Notes: a model not told the origin generated them from the sequence alone. Positions 18,834 through 28,223 are shown, numbered from the stretch's first letter. The stretch is 64,000 nucleotides of DNA from Hyphomicrobiales bacterium (GCA_900469345.1 UBWZ01000002.1:286849-350848), one strand, 5' to 3'. Numbers and translations: made by a program.

Positions 18834-20003
18834 TTAGTGTCAAGCCTGCCCGTCAACAGAAGCTCCCGGATGCTCACATCTAGCCAGCGCCAACTCCTTC
18901 GCGTCATCAGCGAGTGCGGCCCGCTCAGCCGCACCGAGATGGCGCAGCTGCTGGGCTTCAGCAAAGCGGCGATGAGCGGGCTGGCCCGCGACCTGATCGA
19001 TCTGGGGGTGCTGCACGAAACCGAAACCGTCTACGGTCCGGGCCGACCGTCCGTCCGGCTCGACCTGTCTCCGGAATGCGCGTTCTTTATCGGCGTGTCG
19101 CTGCTGGAAGAACCGGCCCCGATGGTCCTCAGCGATCTCACCGGCAAGATCATCGCGCGGCGCTCCATGCCGCTCTCGCGCGATCCGGCGGTGATTGCAG
19201 ATGCGGTAGCGCAGGCGTTGCCCGAACTCCTCGCCAATCACCCCGACGCTGCGGACCGGCTGTCCGGGATCGGCATCGCGCTTTCCGGCTTTGTCGACGA
19301 GACCCAGGCCAGGTGCGTGCAATCGACCCTCCTGAACTGGCAGGACGTCCCCCTCGCCCGCATCGTCAGCGATCGCTGCGGCGTCGAAACCTTTATCGAA
19401 AACGATGCCAAGGCGGTCGCCGTCAGCGAGAAACTGTTCGGGACGGCCAGGGACATCTCGAATTTTAGCGTCGTTACGCTCGGAGACGGCATCGGCTGCG
19501 CCCACTTCATCGACGGCAAGCTCTATCGCGGCAACCATGGCGGCGCCGGCGAGATCGCCCATTGTACGATCGAGCCGGGCGGCTCTCCCTGCCGTTGCGG
19601 CAAGCGCGGCTGCCTGGATACGATCGCCTCCATGAAGGCGGTCGGGGAAATGGCGCGGGCGGAAGGCCTCACTTGCACCTCGCTCTCCGAACTCGAAGCC
19701 CAAGCCTCAGTCGGCAACGCCGCCGCCATCCGCATCCTCCACCGGGCCGCCTCCGCACTCGGTCTCGCCATTGCCAACCTCATCCAGATGAACGACCCGG
19801 GCCTCATCCTCATCACCCATGTGGAAGGCTCGTTTGACGGTCTGTTCGGAACGGTGCTGAAACAGGCGGTCGAGACCAATGTCCTGCCGCGCTACGCCGG
19901 CCAGACGCCGATCCGCTTCAAGCGGGTCGATAGCGACATCTGGGCACGCGGAGCAGCCAGCATAGCCGCCCACCAGTTTCTGATCGGACCTCACTCGAGT
20001 TAA
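18828..20003 (+). CDS. ROK-family transcriptional regulator (NagC/XylR type)
   Basis: A protein of up to 391 residues with an N-terminal winged HTH (QRQLLRVISECGPLSRTEMA, then LLGFSKAAMSGLARDL) and a ROK sugar-binding domain: ENDAKAVAVSEKLFG, TLGDGIGCAHF, GGAGEIAHCTI and the zinc motif CRCGKRGC. It probably represses one or both flanking operons until a sugar-like ligand binds. The start is uncertain: GTG 18828, GTG 18837 or ATG 18870 are in frame and none has a strong ribosome site. The first lies inside the palindrome at 18819-18833. Divergent from the transporter operon and 10 bp upstream of the M81 peptidase gene. Confidence 0.9.
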   Translation: MNLVSSLPVNRSSRMLTSSQRQLLRVISECGPLSRTEMAQLLGFSKAAMSGLARDLIDLGVLHETETVYGPGRPSVRLDLSPECAFFIGVSLLEEPAPMVLSDLTGKIIARRSMPLSRDPAVIADAVAQALPELLANHPDAADRLSGIGIALSGFVDETQARCVQSTLLNWQDVPLARIVSDRCGVETFIENDAKAVAVSEKLFGTARDISNFSVVTLGDGIGCAHFIDGKLYRGNHGGAGEIAHCTIEPGGSPCRCGKRGCLDTIASMKAVGEMARAEGLTCTSLSELEAQASVGNAAAIRILHRAASALGLAIANLIQMNDPGLILITHVEGSFDGLFGTVLKQAVETNVLPRYAGQTPIRFKRVDSDIWARGAASIAAHQFLIGPHSS

Positions 20004-20013
20004 GGGATATTTC

Positions 20014-21525
20014 ATGCGTATTGCTGTTGGCGGCATCCATATCGAATGCAGCACCTACAATCCGGTGCTGAACGAGGAAAAGGACTTTCGCGTCGTGCGC
20101 GGCGACGAATTGACCGCGGCCCCCTATTTCGCCTTCCTCAAGGATTACGACGCAACCTTCCTGCCGACCATCCACGCCCGGGCGATCGCCGGAGGCCCCG
20201 TTGCCCGCTCGACCTACGAGCGCTTCAAGGGCGAATTCCTCGATCGCCTGAAGGCGCTGCTGCCGCTCGACGGCCTCTACCTCGCCATGCACGGCGCCAT
20301 GTACGTGCAGGGCATCGAGGACGCCGAGGGCGACTGGATCACCGCCGCCCGCGAGGTGGTCGGACCGGACTGCACCGTGTCGGCAAGCTACGACCTCCAC
20401 GGCAATGTCAGCCAGCGGATCATCGACGCTCTGGACATGTACTCCACCTACCGCACCGCGCCGCATATCGACGTCGAGGAAACCATGCGCCGTTCGGTCG
20501 CCATGCTCGTCAGGAGCCTGACCTCGGGCGTCCGGCCGCTGCTGCTTTGGGCACCCATCCCCGTCGTCCTGCCGGGCGAGCGCACCAGCACCGTCGACGA
20601 ACCGGCCAAGAGCCTCTACGCGATGCTACCCGCCATCGACGCCGTGGACGGCATCTGGGATGCCTCGCTGATGGTCGGCTATGTCTGGGCCGACGAGCCG
20701 CGTGCCACGGCCGCCGCGATCCTGACCGGAACCGACAGGGTAGCGATGGAAACGCAGGCGAAACGGTTGGCGCAGGCCTATTGGGATGCCCGCGAACACT
20801 TCGTGTTCGGATCTGAGACAGGGTCTCTCGAGGAATGCATCGCCAAGGCCATCGCCAGCCGCACCCGGCCGGTGGTTCTCGCCGAGTCGGGCGATAACCC
20901 GACCGGCGGCGGCGTTGGCGACCGTGCCGACGTTCTGGCCGAGCTCCTTGCTAAGAAGGCCACGGGCGTCGTCTTCGCCGGCATCACCGACAGGCCGGCG
21001 ACCGACGCCTGCTATGCGGCCGGCATCGGCGCTTCTCTCGATCTCTCCATCGGTGCATCGCTGGACAGGCATGGGAGCAATCCTGTGCAGGCGAGCGTGA
21101 CGGTGCGGTTTCTGCACGAGACGACCGATCCCGCCGATCGCCAGGCGGTTGTTGCCATCGGCGGCGTCGAGCTGGTCCTCTCGGCCAAGCGCCGGCCCTA
21201 CCACAACATCGCAGACTTTACCCGGCTTGGGCTCGACCCGCATGCGGCAAAGATCATCGTCGTCAAGTCCGGCTATCTGTCGCCCGAGCTTGCGCCGATT
21301 GCCAATCCCAGCCTGATGGCGCTGTCGCCGGGCGTGGTGGACCAGTTCGTCGAGCGGCTCGACCGCCATCGCAAGACGCGCCCCACCTACCCCTTCGACA
21401 AAGGCTTCGCTTATCGGCCGGAGATCCGTCTGTCGGCGCGATCGCAGAGCGCGCCGGAGCCTGACCGGTCTCACGACGCCGCACCGAACGGAGACAGAGA
21501 CAGTAACGGGGCAATCTGCACGTAG
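20014..21525 (+). CDS. M81-family metallopeptidase (microcystinase C / MlrC-like)
   Basis: A 503-residue cytosolic protein of the M81 (DUF1485) family. MRIAVGGIHIECSTYNP at the start, YLAMHGAMYVQGIEDAEG, SASYDLHGN, YRTAPHIDVEET and AESGDNPTGGG are the conserved family segments and include the His and Asp expected to bind zinc. MlrC of Sphingomonas cleaves linear microcystin-derived tetrapeptides; most relatives have unknown substrates and often neighbour peptide ABC importers, as here. AAGGGAT lies upstream of the ATG. It forms a two-gene operon with the ROK regulator. Its last 55 bp overlap the convergent DNA ligase gene. Confidence 0.88.
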   Translation: MRIAVGGIHIECSTYNPVLNEEKDFRVVRGDELTAAPYFAFLKDYDATFLPTIHARAIAGGPVARSTYERFKGEFLDRLKALLPLDGLYLAMHGAMYVQGIEDAEGDWITAAREVVGPDCTVSASYDLHGNVSQRIIDALDMYSTYRTAPHIDVEETMRRSVAMLVRSLTSGVRPLLLWAPIPVVLPGERTSTVDEPAKSLYAMLPAIDAVDGIWDASLMVGYVWADEPRATAAAILTGTDRVAMETQAKRLAQAYWDAREHFVFGSETGSLEECIAKAIASRTRPVVLAESGDNPTGGGVGDRADVLAELLAKKATGVVFAGITDRPATDACYAAGIGASLDLSIGASLDRHGSNPVQASVTVRFLHETTDPADRQAVVAIGGVELVLSAKRRPYHNIADFTRLGLDPHAAKIIVVKSGYLSPELAPIANPSLMALSPGVVDQFVERLDRHRKTRPTYPFDKGFAYRPEIRLSARSQSAPEPDRSHDAAPNGDRDSNGAICT

Positions 21526-22541
21526 CCGCACTGGGACGGCTTCTTGTCGGGCCGCCAGCGCAGCAGCCTGGTGGCATGGCGGAACCGCCCGTCCGTCACC
21601 TGGTCGAACCGGACCTCCACGACCAGTTCGGGACGCAAAGGCTGCCAATCGGCACTACGCTCCGTGCTCCACCGGCTCGGACCGCCCGGGGCACGGCCGG
21701 TAAAGCCGGGCGCCTCGCGCAGCGCCTCCAGCCGCTTGGTGAGCGCGGCCCGCTCCGCATTGCTGATCGTCGCGGTAAAGCCCACATGGTCGAGCTGCCC
21801 GTCCTCATCGTAGAGGCCGAGCAGAAGCGAACCGACCTCGTCGCTGTCGGCCCGGTAGCGGAAGCCGCCGACGACGCAGTCGGCCGTGCGCAACCGCTTG
21901 ACCTTGATCATCGCCCGTTCACCCTTTGCATAGGGATCGACGAGGCGTTTCGCGACGACGCCGTCGGTTGATGCGTTACCGGAGGCAGACAGCCAGGCAC
22001 GCGCTTCTTCGAGGTCCTGTGTCCCCGGGGAGAGACTGAGGTCCGGCGCACCGCGCTGTGCCTCGTAGAACCGTTGCAGCAAAGGGCGACGCTCCGACAG
22101 GGGCATTTCGAGCAGGCTCTTGCCCGCAGCGTCCGCCAGTATGTCGAACAGGACCAGCCTTGCCGGCGTTTCGCTCGAGAGTCTTTCGATGCGGCTTGCT
22201 GCCGGATGCAGGCGGGCCTGGAGCGCCGGAAAGGACAGCTGTCCGCCGGTTTCGATCAACAGCTCGCCATCGAGTACGAACCGCTTTGTCGGCAGGTCAC
22301 GTAGGAACGCGACGACCTCCGGAAAGAAGCGACCGAGCGGTTTGCCGGATTTAGCCCGAATGTCCACCTCGCCGCCGTTCCGGAAGGCGAGACAGCGAAA
22401 CCCGTCCCACTTCGGCTCGTATTGCCAGCCGCCATCGTCGGGAAGGCTCTCGGCAAGCCGCGCCTCCATCGGTTCGAGGTCGAGCGGGAGGTCAAATCCG
22501 CCGGTGGCGGAGGGGGTATCGATCGCTTGCATGCTTGCCAT
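21471..22541 (-). CDS. ATP-dependent DNA ligase (LigC/LigD-ligase-domain type)
   Basis: A 356-residue ATP-dependent ligase. It has motif I EPKWDGFR with the adenylated lysine near residue 44, motif III-like VLFDILA, motif IV TDGVVAKR and motif V AMIKVKRL, then an OB-fold C-terminal domain (LRPELVVEVRFDQVTDGRFR). This resembles the standalone ligases rhizobia encode beside LigD/Ku end-joining systems; no ku gene is nearby. The start at 22541 (or 22532) is inferred from ligase homology, since the frame continues upstream without family similarity. The 3' end overlaps the M81 gene. Confidence 0.9.
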   Translation of the reverse strand: MASMQAIDTPSATGGFDLPLDLEPMEARLAESLPDDGGWQYEPKWDGFRCLAFRNGGEVDIRAKSGKPLGRFFPEVVAFLRDLPTKRFVLDGELLIETGGQLSFPALQARLHPAASRIERLSSETPARLVLFDILADAAGKSLLEMPLSERRPLLQRFYEAQRGAPDLSLSPGTQDLEEARAWLSASGNASTDGVVAKRLVDPYAKGERAMIKVKRLRTADCVVGGFRYRADSDEVGSLLLGLYDEDGQLDHVGFTATISNAERAALTKRLEALREAPGFTGRAPGGPSRWSTERSADWQPLRPELVVEVRFDQVTDGRFRHATRLLRWRPDKKPSQCGYVQIAPLLSLSPFGAAS

Positions 22542-22691
22542 CCGCTGAACGCCGTGGCCCCGGACCGATTGGTCGGGCGCCCTACCTAACGCTGACGGCG
22601 ACTGAAAGATGCACGCTCTGCCTCCGTGCGGAACGAGTGGGTGGCCGGCGTGTTGTTCTGCCGTGCCAGGGAGGCACAGGAGGAGATCATC

Positions 22692-22877
22692 ATGGGCATT
22701 GACCAGGCACCGACTGAAGAAGGTCGTGAATCCGCTCGCGGACTGCGGGACGCCGCACAAAGGGAGGAAAACAAGGTGGAGGCCGAAAAGGGATCCGAGC
22801 TTGCCAAGGGCGCGGATCGGGTCGAGGAGCGATCGAAGAGCTCCGACGGCAAGAGTGCCGGAGACAAGCAGATTTAG
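22692..22877 (+). CDS. Small hydrophilic protein of unknown function
   Basis: A 61-residue, highly charged protein (MGIDQAPTEEGRESARG to KSAGDKQI) rich in Glu, Lys, Ala, Ser and Gly, with no hydrophobic segment and no Cys. The start is set by an excellent ribosome site (AGGAGGAGATCATC before the ATG). I do not recognise a named family. The composition resembles small disordered stress-induced proteins of rhizobia, which is only an analogy. It stands alone, divergent from the ligase and convergent with the LigM-like gene. Confidence 0.65.
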   Translation: MGIDQAPTEEGRESARGLRDAAQREENKVEAEKGSELAKGADRVEERSKSSDGKSAGDKQI

Positions 22878-22923
22878 GGCCAGCCTTGCCGGTCATCGCA
22901 CCCGGCCGTAGCCGACGACAGAC

Positions 22924-24330
22924 TCAGACGCGGCGTGTCCGCCAGCTTTCCGCGTAGCTTTCGCGTGCTTCGCGGGCATAGGGCGTCGGCGACACGCGCA
23001 CTCTGATTTCCGCCTGCCTGTGACCCTTTTCAATCGACGTCTTGCCTGTGCCGCCATTCGGCTCACCCCAGATCAGCGTCAGCACGTCGCCTTCCTGGAC
23101 CCGCGCATCGACGACACCGAGCGAAAGCATGCACCGCTCATTGTAGCTGTAGCCGTTGAACATCGACATGCCGACGATCGTGTCGCCCATCATCACCCGA
23201 TCGGCGCTGGAAGACGCGTAATTCGGCTGCGGCAAGTCGATCCACTTGTAGGGCTCCGTACCGGGGACGAAGTTTGAAGCGATCACCGTCATGACGTCCT
23301 CCGCATTCCATTCGAAGGTCACTTTCTTGCGGTGGTGCTTGCCCCTCATGGCTTCGAGCGCGCTCCGCCCGACAAACTCATGGTCGAACTTGATGTAGAT
23401 GCCGTAGCCAAGCTCGTATGGGTTCACGTAGTAGTCCTCGATCTGCCGAGACACGAAACTGCCGCCGATCGAGCCGGTCGCCTCGTAGCTGTCCGCCGTC
23501 AGCCAGTCGCGATAGCCCTGCAACTCGTCGTCCGTATAGATCGCCGGCAGCGGTGACGGGATCCAGCCGGATTCGAGCGTATTGGTGGAATAGGCACGCG
23601 CACCGACGAGATGCAGGTCCACACCTGCCCGCTGCGCCGCCTGGACGATAATCTCGTGCACCTCGTCCTTTTCGTCATAGGGTCCCCAGATTTCCAGCCC
23701 CGGCGCCCCTGCCATGCCGTGCCGAAGAGCGTGCAGCCGCTTTTGACCCGCATTGATCCAGTCGACATGGAAGAACGGGATGTCCGGCACAGGACCGCCA
23801 TTCATCTGCGCAAAAATCTTCGGGGCGTCCGGCCCCTGGATCTGAAAACGGTAGTGGACCCGCCTCACCGCTTTGCCGTCCGGCCGCGATGGCGAACGCG
23901 GGTCGTGCGTCAGCGTAACGTCGTGGCGGCCGAGCCAGGCATTGTAGCGAAGCCAGTTCGCCGTCGGCGCCCGACCGACGAGAACGAATTTCTGCTCGTG
24001 TTCGCGAAAGATGATCATGTCGCCGATCACATGACCGGACGGCGTCACCGGCACGTAGTGCTTCGCGCGGCTGGTGTCGAAATTGGCGAAGCTGTTGATG
24101 GCAAGGCCTTCCAGAAACCGTTTGGCGTCTGGTCCTTCGACAATGAGCTCGTCCATGTGGTGGGACTGATCGAACAGGACTGCGGATTTGCGCCAAGCCA
24201 TCTGCTCGCTGCGCCAGTTCGAAAATTCCGGCGCCACCACCGGATACACATACATGCCGATACGCGAATTGCGCAAAAGGTCGACCGCATTGCCACTCGC
24301 GGCCAGTATGTCGGAAAGGCTTTGTGTCAT
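22924..24330 (-). CDS. GcvT-family tetrahydrofolate-dependent O-demethylase (LigM/DesA-like)
   Basis: A 468-residue protein of the aminomethyltransferase (GcvT) fold. Residues 10-60 (LAASGNAVDLLRNSRIGMYV, SNWRSEQMAWRKSAVLFDQ) and the length closely resemble LigM and DesA of Sphingobium SYK-6, which move an aryl methoxy methyl group to THF. Later segments such as QIQGPDAPKIFAQMNG, GAPGLEIWGPYDEKDEVHEI and NPYELGYGIYIKFDHEFVGR agree with the folate-binding core. The expected products are a phenol and 5-methyl-THF. GGAGGATGCCTG precedes the ATG. It is divergent from a peptide-type ABC importer. The actual methyl donor is unknown; other methylated compounds are possible. Confidence 0.8.
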   Translation of the reverse strand: MTQSLSDILAASGNAVDLLRNSRIGMYVYPVVAPEFSNWRSEQMAWRKSAVLFDQSHHMDELIVEGPDAKRFLEGLAINSFANFDTSRAKHYVPVTPSGHVIGDMIIFREHEQKFVLVGRAPTANWLRYNAWLGRHDVTLTHDPRSPSRPDGKAVRRVHYRFQIQGPDAPKIFAQMNGGPVPDIPFFHVDWINAGQKRLHALRHGMAGAPGLEIWGPYDEKDEVHEIIVQAAQRAGVDLHLVGARAYSTNTLESGWIPSPLPAIYTDDELQGYRDWLTADSYEATGSIGGSFVSRQIEDYYVNPYELGYGIYIKFDHEFVGRSALEAMRGKHHRKKVTFEWNAEDVMTVIASNFVPGTEPYKWIDLPQPNYASSSADRVMMGDTIVGMSMFNGYSYNERCMLSLGVVDARVQEGDVLTLIWGEPNGGTGKTSIEKGHRQAEIRVRVSPTPYAREARESYAESWRTRRV

Positions 24331-24504
24331 CAGGCATCCTCCTACCGTCGACGCGCCCGGCGTTCGGCACCGCGGGCGGAGCGTCGGCCGGAAAGTCCCC
24401 CTCCAGGGATCTTAGGAACCCCGCCGCCTCGTACCCTTGGCGCAACGTCTCCTGCGGGAAGACTAGGCGAGCAGGCGTCATGATGCAATGCAGAAAGGGA
24501 TGCA

Positions 24505-24514
24505 GTGCATACAC
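24505..24514. promoter_or_regulatory. Operator candidate, decamer copy 1 (GTGCATACAC)
   Basis: One mismatch from the perfect palindrome GTGTATACAC found 74 bp downstream. Together they look like a pair of sites for a dimeric repressor, possibly GntR-family, whose sites often contain TGTATACA-like cores. Confidence 0.35.
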
Positions 24515-24578
24515 GGTCGCCCCATTAGCATGCTGCTTATCGCGCAAAGGTAGCATAAGCGCGTCGCGCGCCGCAAAA

Positions 24579-24588
24579 GTGTATACAC
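24579..24588. promoter_or_regulatory. Operator candidate, decamer copy 2 (perfect palindrome GTGTATACAC)
   Basis: A perfect 10-bp palindrome in the divergent region, 141 bp upstream of the binding-protein start. The centre-to-centre distance to copy 1 is 74 bp, close to seven helical turns. Confidence 0.45.
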
Positions 24589-24728
24589 CTTGAGGTCATG
24601 CCGGTCATCGGAGACCGTTCCCGGAGCGTGACGATACATCCCGGTAAACCGGTGGGGACGCAAAATCCTGCCTATGCGCTCCAGCGTTTCGCTGCCAGTA
24701 TGGGTGAGGACAACGGGGCTTGGGACTG

Positions 24729-26339
24729 ATGAGAATCGATTTGCTGTCGCGTCGCCGGCTGTTGCAGTCGGCAAGCGCGCTTGTTGCGTCGACGGCGCTG
24801 CCGGCATGGTCGCGCGCGCAGGAGGCCAAGGGTGGCGGACGTCTGGTTGTAGCGGCGGACTCGGAGCCGAAGAACCTCAACCCGGCCATCGTCGCCTCGA
24901 ACGGCGTCTTCTTTATCGCCAGCAAGGTGGTCGAGCCGCTGGCGGAAGCCTCCTACACCGCGCCGGGTGGGCTGGCGCCGCGGCTCGCCACGGCCTGGGA
25001 CGGCTCGGTCGATGGCCTCTCCGTCACTTTCCGGCTGCGCGATGGCGTCAAATGGCATGACGGCAAGGATTTCACATCTGCCGACGTCGCCTACTCGGCC
25101 ATGAACGTTTGGAAGCCGCTGCAGAACCTTGGTCGCGTCGTGTTTGCCAATCTGCTGGCGGTCGACACGCCCGACCCGCTGACGGCGGTATTCCGCTTTT
25201 CCAAGCCGACGCCGCTGCAGTTGATCCGCAACGCCTTGCCGGCGGTCAGCAGTGTCATCCCAAAGCATGTGTTTGAAGGCACTGACATCGCCAAGAACCC
25301 GGCCAACCTGAATCTTGTCGGAACCGGTCCCTTCCGCTTTGCGGAGTACCGGCCGGGAGAATACTACCGGCTGACACGAAATGCGGATTACTGGGGCAAG
25401 GACGAGCCGAAGCTCGACGAGATCATCTACCGCATCCTGCCCGACCGCGCCGGTGCCGCTGCGGCGCTGGAAGCCGAGGAGATCCACCTCGCCGCCTTCT
25501 CGGCCGTGCCGCTCAGCGATCTCGACCGGATCTCGAAAGTGCCGGGCATCCAGGTGGTCACCAAGGGCTACGAAGCGCTGACCTACCAGCTCGTGGTGGA
25601 GATCAACCATCGGCGCAAGGAACTGTCCGACCTCAAGGTTCGCCAGGCCATCGCCCACGCAATCAACCGCAAATTCGTGATCGACACGATTTTCGTCGGC
25701 TACGCCACGGCCTCGACCGGACCAGTGCCGAAAAACGCACCTGAATTCTACGATCCCGAGGTCGCCAGCTATCCCTTCGATACCAGGAAGGCGAACGCGC
25801 TCCTGGACGAGGCGGGCTATCCGAAGGGCACCGACGGTGTCCGCTTTTCGCTGAAGCTGCGACCGGCGCCCTATTTCAACGAGACCAAGCAGTTCGGCTA
25901 TTACCTGCGGCAGGCGCTGGCGGCGATCGGCATCGAGGCGACCCTCGGGAATGCGGACGCAGCCGCCCACCAGGTGGCCGTCTACACCGATCACGATTTC
26001 GACCTTGCCGTCGGACCGCCGGTCTTCCGCGGCGATCCCGCAATCTCGACGACCATTCTCGTCCAGTCGGGCCTGCCGTCAGGCGTGCCCTTCTCTAACC
26101 AGGGGGGCTACGAGAACAAGGCGCTCGATTCCGTGATCGCAAAAGCTGCGGAAACGATAGACGCCGAGGCACGGACCGAGTTCTACCGTCAGTTCCAGAA
26201 GATCGTGGCGGCCGACCTTCCGCTCATCAACGTTGCCGAATGGGGTTTTATCACTGTTGCCCGCGACACGGTGCTCAATGTCCCCGACAATCCCCGATGG
26301 GCCGTCTCGAATTGGGCAGATACAGCCCTGCGCTCATGA
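24729..26339 (+). CDS. Peptide-type ABC transporter substrate-binding protein (SBP family 5), Tat-exported
   Basis: A 536-residue periplasmic binding protein. The N-terminus MRIDLLSRRRLLQSASAL carries an SRRRLLQ twin-arginine motif followed by a hydrophobic stretch and a likely cut after LPAWSRA, so export by Tat is expected. The mature part has family 5 features: AADSEPKNLNPAIVASNGV, LRDGVKWHDGKDFTSADV, NLVGTGPFRFAEYRPGEY, RNADYWGKDEPKLDEI and the VRQAIAHAINRKFVIDT stretch. The ATG at 24729 is chosen over a TTG nine bases upstream. First gene of a complete five-gene importer operon. Confidence 0.93.
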   Translation: MRIDLLSRRRLLQSASALVASTALPAWSRAQEAKGGGRLVVAADSEPKNLNPAIVASNGVFFIASKVVEPLAEASYTAPGGLAPRLATAWDGSVDGLSVTFRLRDGVKWHDGKDFTSADVAYSAMNVWKPLQNLGRVVFANLLAVDTPDPLTAVFRFSKPTPLQLIRNALPAVSSVIPKHVFEGTDIAKNPANLNLVGTGPFRFAEYRPGEYYRLTRNADYWGKDEPKLDEIIYRILPDRAGAAAALEAEEIHLAAFSAVPLSDLDRISKVPGIQVVTKGYEALTYQLVVEINHRRKELSDLKVRQAIAHAINRKFVIDTIFVGYATASTGPVPKNAPEFYDPEVASYPFDTRKANALLDEAGYPKGTDGVRFSLKLRPAPYFNETKQFGYYLRQALAAIGIEATLGNADAAAHQVAVYTDHDFDLAVGPPVFRGDPAISTTILVQSGLPSGVPFSNQGGYENKALDSVIAKAAETIDAEARTEFYRQFQKIVAADLPLINVAEWGFITVARDTVLNVPDNPRWAVSNWADTALRS

Positions 26340-26382
26340 TAGCTTCGGGCTTCGACGCATCATCAGCAAGGTCTTTCCGCCC

Positions 26383-27372
26383 GTGACTGCCGCCCTCCGA
26401 CTGATCCGGCGCCGCTTGGCTACCAGCATTCCCGTGCTGCTGATCGTCATCGTCCTGACCTTCGTGCTGCTGGAATTTTCGTCCGGGGATGCGGTCGATG
26501 CCTACCTTATCTCGATCGGCGGTGGCGATCCGGCAGTGGCCGCGAACCTGCGTCACGCTTACGGCCTCGACCAGTCGCACCTGGCCCGTCTCTGGCTCTA
26601 CCTGTCGTCGCTGGCGCGGCTCGATTTCGGCTGGTCGGTGGCGTTCGAACGCCCCGTAGCCGACCTCATTGTGGAGCGGCTTCCCAACACGCTTCTGCTG
26701 ATGGGCAGCGCCACGGCGCTTGCTTTCGGACTGGGGACAAGCCTCGGCATCGTTGCCGGCGCTCGGCCGGAAAGCGCAACGGACAGAGTAATTTCCACTG
26801 TTTCCTTGATTCTCTACGCGATCCCCGGTTTCTGGCTGGGTCTTGTCCTTAGCATCGTCTTCGCCGTCAAACTGCGCTGGCTTCCGAGCGCCGGGCTGGA
26901 AACCATCGCCTCCGGCAGGACCGGATCGGCACGCATGCTCGATATCGCCATGCATCTGGCGCTGCCGGTCGGCACACTGGCCGTCATCTACATGGCGTTG
27001 TTCATGCGCGTCATGCGTGCCTCCATGGCGGAAGTCTGGCGGCTCGATTTCGTCACCTTCGCCCGCGCAAAGGGGCTGTCGCGCCGCCGCATCGTGCTGC
27101 GCCACGTGGCGCGCAATGCGCTTCTGCCGCTGGTCACCATGCTCGGCCTGCAATCGGCGGCGATGCTGGGCGGCAGCGTGGTGATCGAAAGTATTTTCGC
27201 CATTCCCGGCTTCGGCCGCCTGGCGCAGGAAGCGGTCACGCAACGAGACACGCCGCTCCTGCTCGGCATCATCCTGACGAGCGCCGTGCTCGTCATCGTC
27301 GTCAATCTCCTCCTCGACCTGGTCTATGCCCTGCTCGATCCGAGGTTACAGCCATCGGACCGCAGCGCATGA
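26383..27372 (+). CDS. Peptide-type ABC transporter permease (DppB family)
   Basis: A 329-residue permease: LRLIRRRLATSIPVLLIVIV is the first helix, LEFSSGDAVDAYL and YGLDQSHLARLWLYLSSL follow, and the EAA loop is FARAKGLSRRRIVLRHVAR, then ESIFAIPGFGRLAQEAV. The start is set at GTG 26383, 43 bp after the binding-protein stop, with AAGG upstream; the frame remains open upstream within the previous gene but without similarity. It overlaps the next gene by 4 bp. Confidence 0.9.
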   Translation: MTAALRLIRRRLATSIPVLLIVIVLTFVLLEFSSGDAVDAYLISIGGGDPAVAANLRHAYGLDQSHLARLWLYLSSLARLDFGWSVAFERPVADLIVERLPNTLLLMGSATALAFGLGTSLGIVAGARPESATDRVISTVSLILYAIPGFWLGLVLSIVFAVKLRWLPSAGLETIASGRTGSARMLDIAMHLALPVGTLAVIYMALFMRVMRASMAEVWRLDFVTFARAKGLSRRRIVLRHVARNALLPLVTMLGLQSAAMLGGSVVIESIFAIPGFGRLAQEAVTQRDTPLLLGIILTSAVLVIVVNLLLDLVYALLDPRLQPSDRSA

Positions 27373-28223
27373 GGCCGGTGCGGCTGATCTTCGGCACGAC
27401 CGAAGGCGCGATCGGCGCCGTCCTGCTGTCGCTGCTCGTCCTCATTGCGCTCTTCGCGCCGGTTCTGTCTCCGGGAGATCCGCTCGACATTGCCGGGCCA
27501 CCGCTCCTGCACCCTTTTTCCATGGCACGCCTGCCGCTGGGAACCGACAGCCTCGGGCGCGACGTGCTGGCAGGCATCATCCACGGCACACGCACCTCGC
27601 TGACCGTCGGTCTGGCCGCCGCTTTTGCAGCGATCGCCCTTGGCGTCTGCATCGGACTTGCGGCCGGCTTTTCCGGCGGCCTTGTCGACGAGGCACTGAT
27701 GCGCGTCGTCGACGCCTTCCAGATCCTTCCGGGCTTTCTTCTGGCGCTCGCGCTTGTCAGCGTCGCGGGCGCCTCCCTGCCGGTCGTCGTCCTCGCCATC
27801 GCGCTTGGCGCCTGGGCCGCTCCGGCACGCCTGATGCGGGCGCAGGTCCTGTCGATCCGCGAGCGGGACTACGTGGCCGCCGCCCGGGTGACGGGCATGC
27901 ATCCGCTCGAAATCGCGGTAAAGGAAATCCTGCCGAATGCTCTACCGCCCGTCCTGACGCTGGCGGCGGTCATCGTCGCCGCTGCCATCCTGACGGAATC
28001 GGCCCTGTCCTTCCTCGGCCTCGGCGATCCGAACATCGTCACCTGGGGGACGATGATTGCCGAGGGACGCAATGTCCTGCGCTCCGCACCGTTTCTCTCG
28101 GTGCTGCCCGGCCTCGCTCTCGTCGTCACCGTCATCACCGTCTATCTCGTAGGCGAAGGTGTTACCCAGGCGCTCGCAGAGGGCAAGGCGGGACAGGTGG
28201 ACCGGCAGGGGCCGACCGCATGA
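27369..28223 (+). CDS. Peptide-type ABC transporter permease (DppC family)
   Basis: A 284-residue permease with LFAPVLSPGDPLDIAG, LPLGTDSLGRDVLAGIIHG and the EAA loop AAARVTGMHPLEIAVKEILP, followed by ESALSFLGLGDPNIVTWGT. Start and stop overlap its neighbours by 4 bp on both sides (ATGA), indicating translational coupling in the importer operon. Confidence 0.94.
   Translation: MRPVRLIFGTTEGAIGAVLLSLLVLIALFAPVLSPGDPLDIAGPPLLHPFSMARLPLGTDSLGRDVLAGIIHGTRTSLTVGLAAAFAAIALGVCIGLAAGFSGGLVDEALMRVVDAFQILPGFLLALALVSVAGASLPVVVLAIALGAWAAPARLMRAQVLSIRERDYVAAARVTGMHPLEIAVKEILPNALPPVLTLAAVIVAAAILTESALSFLGLGDPNIVTWGTMIAEGRNVLRSAPFLSVLPGLALVVTVITVYLVGEGVTQALAEGKAGQVDRQGPTA

Larger units (their letters stand above)
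24331..24728. other. 398-bp divergent regulatory region without a gene
   Basis: I see no credible gene on either strand. The region separates the LigM-like gene (minus) from the ABC importer operon (plus). It holds two related decamers, GTGCATACAC and GTGTATACAC, described separately, and a moderately AT-rich patch around 24525-24560. Promoters could not be assigned with confidence. Confidence 0.6.

Noticed and set aside
24478..24807. A 109-codon minus-strand frame within the divergent control region.
   Set aside because: It runs into the start of the binding-protein gene, has no ribosome site and no recognisable domain.
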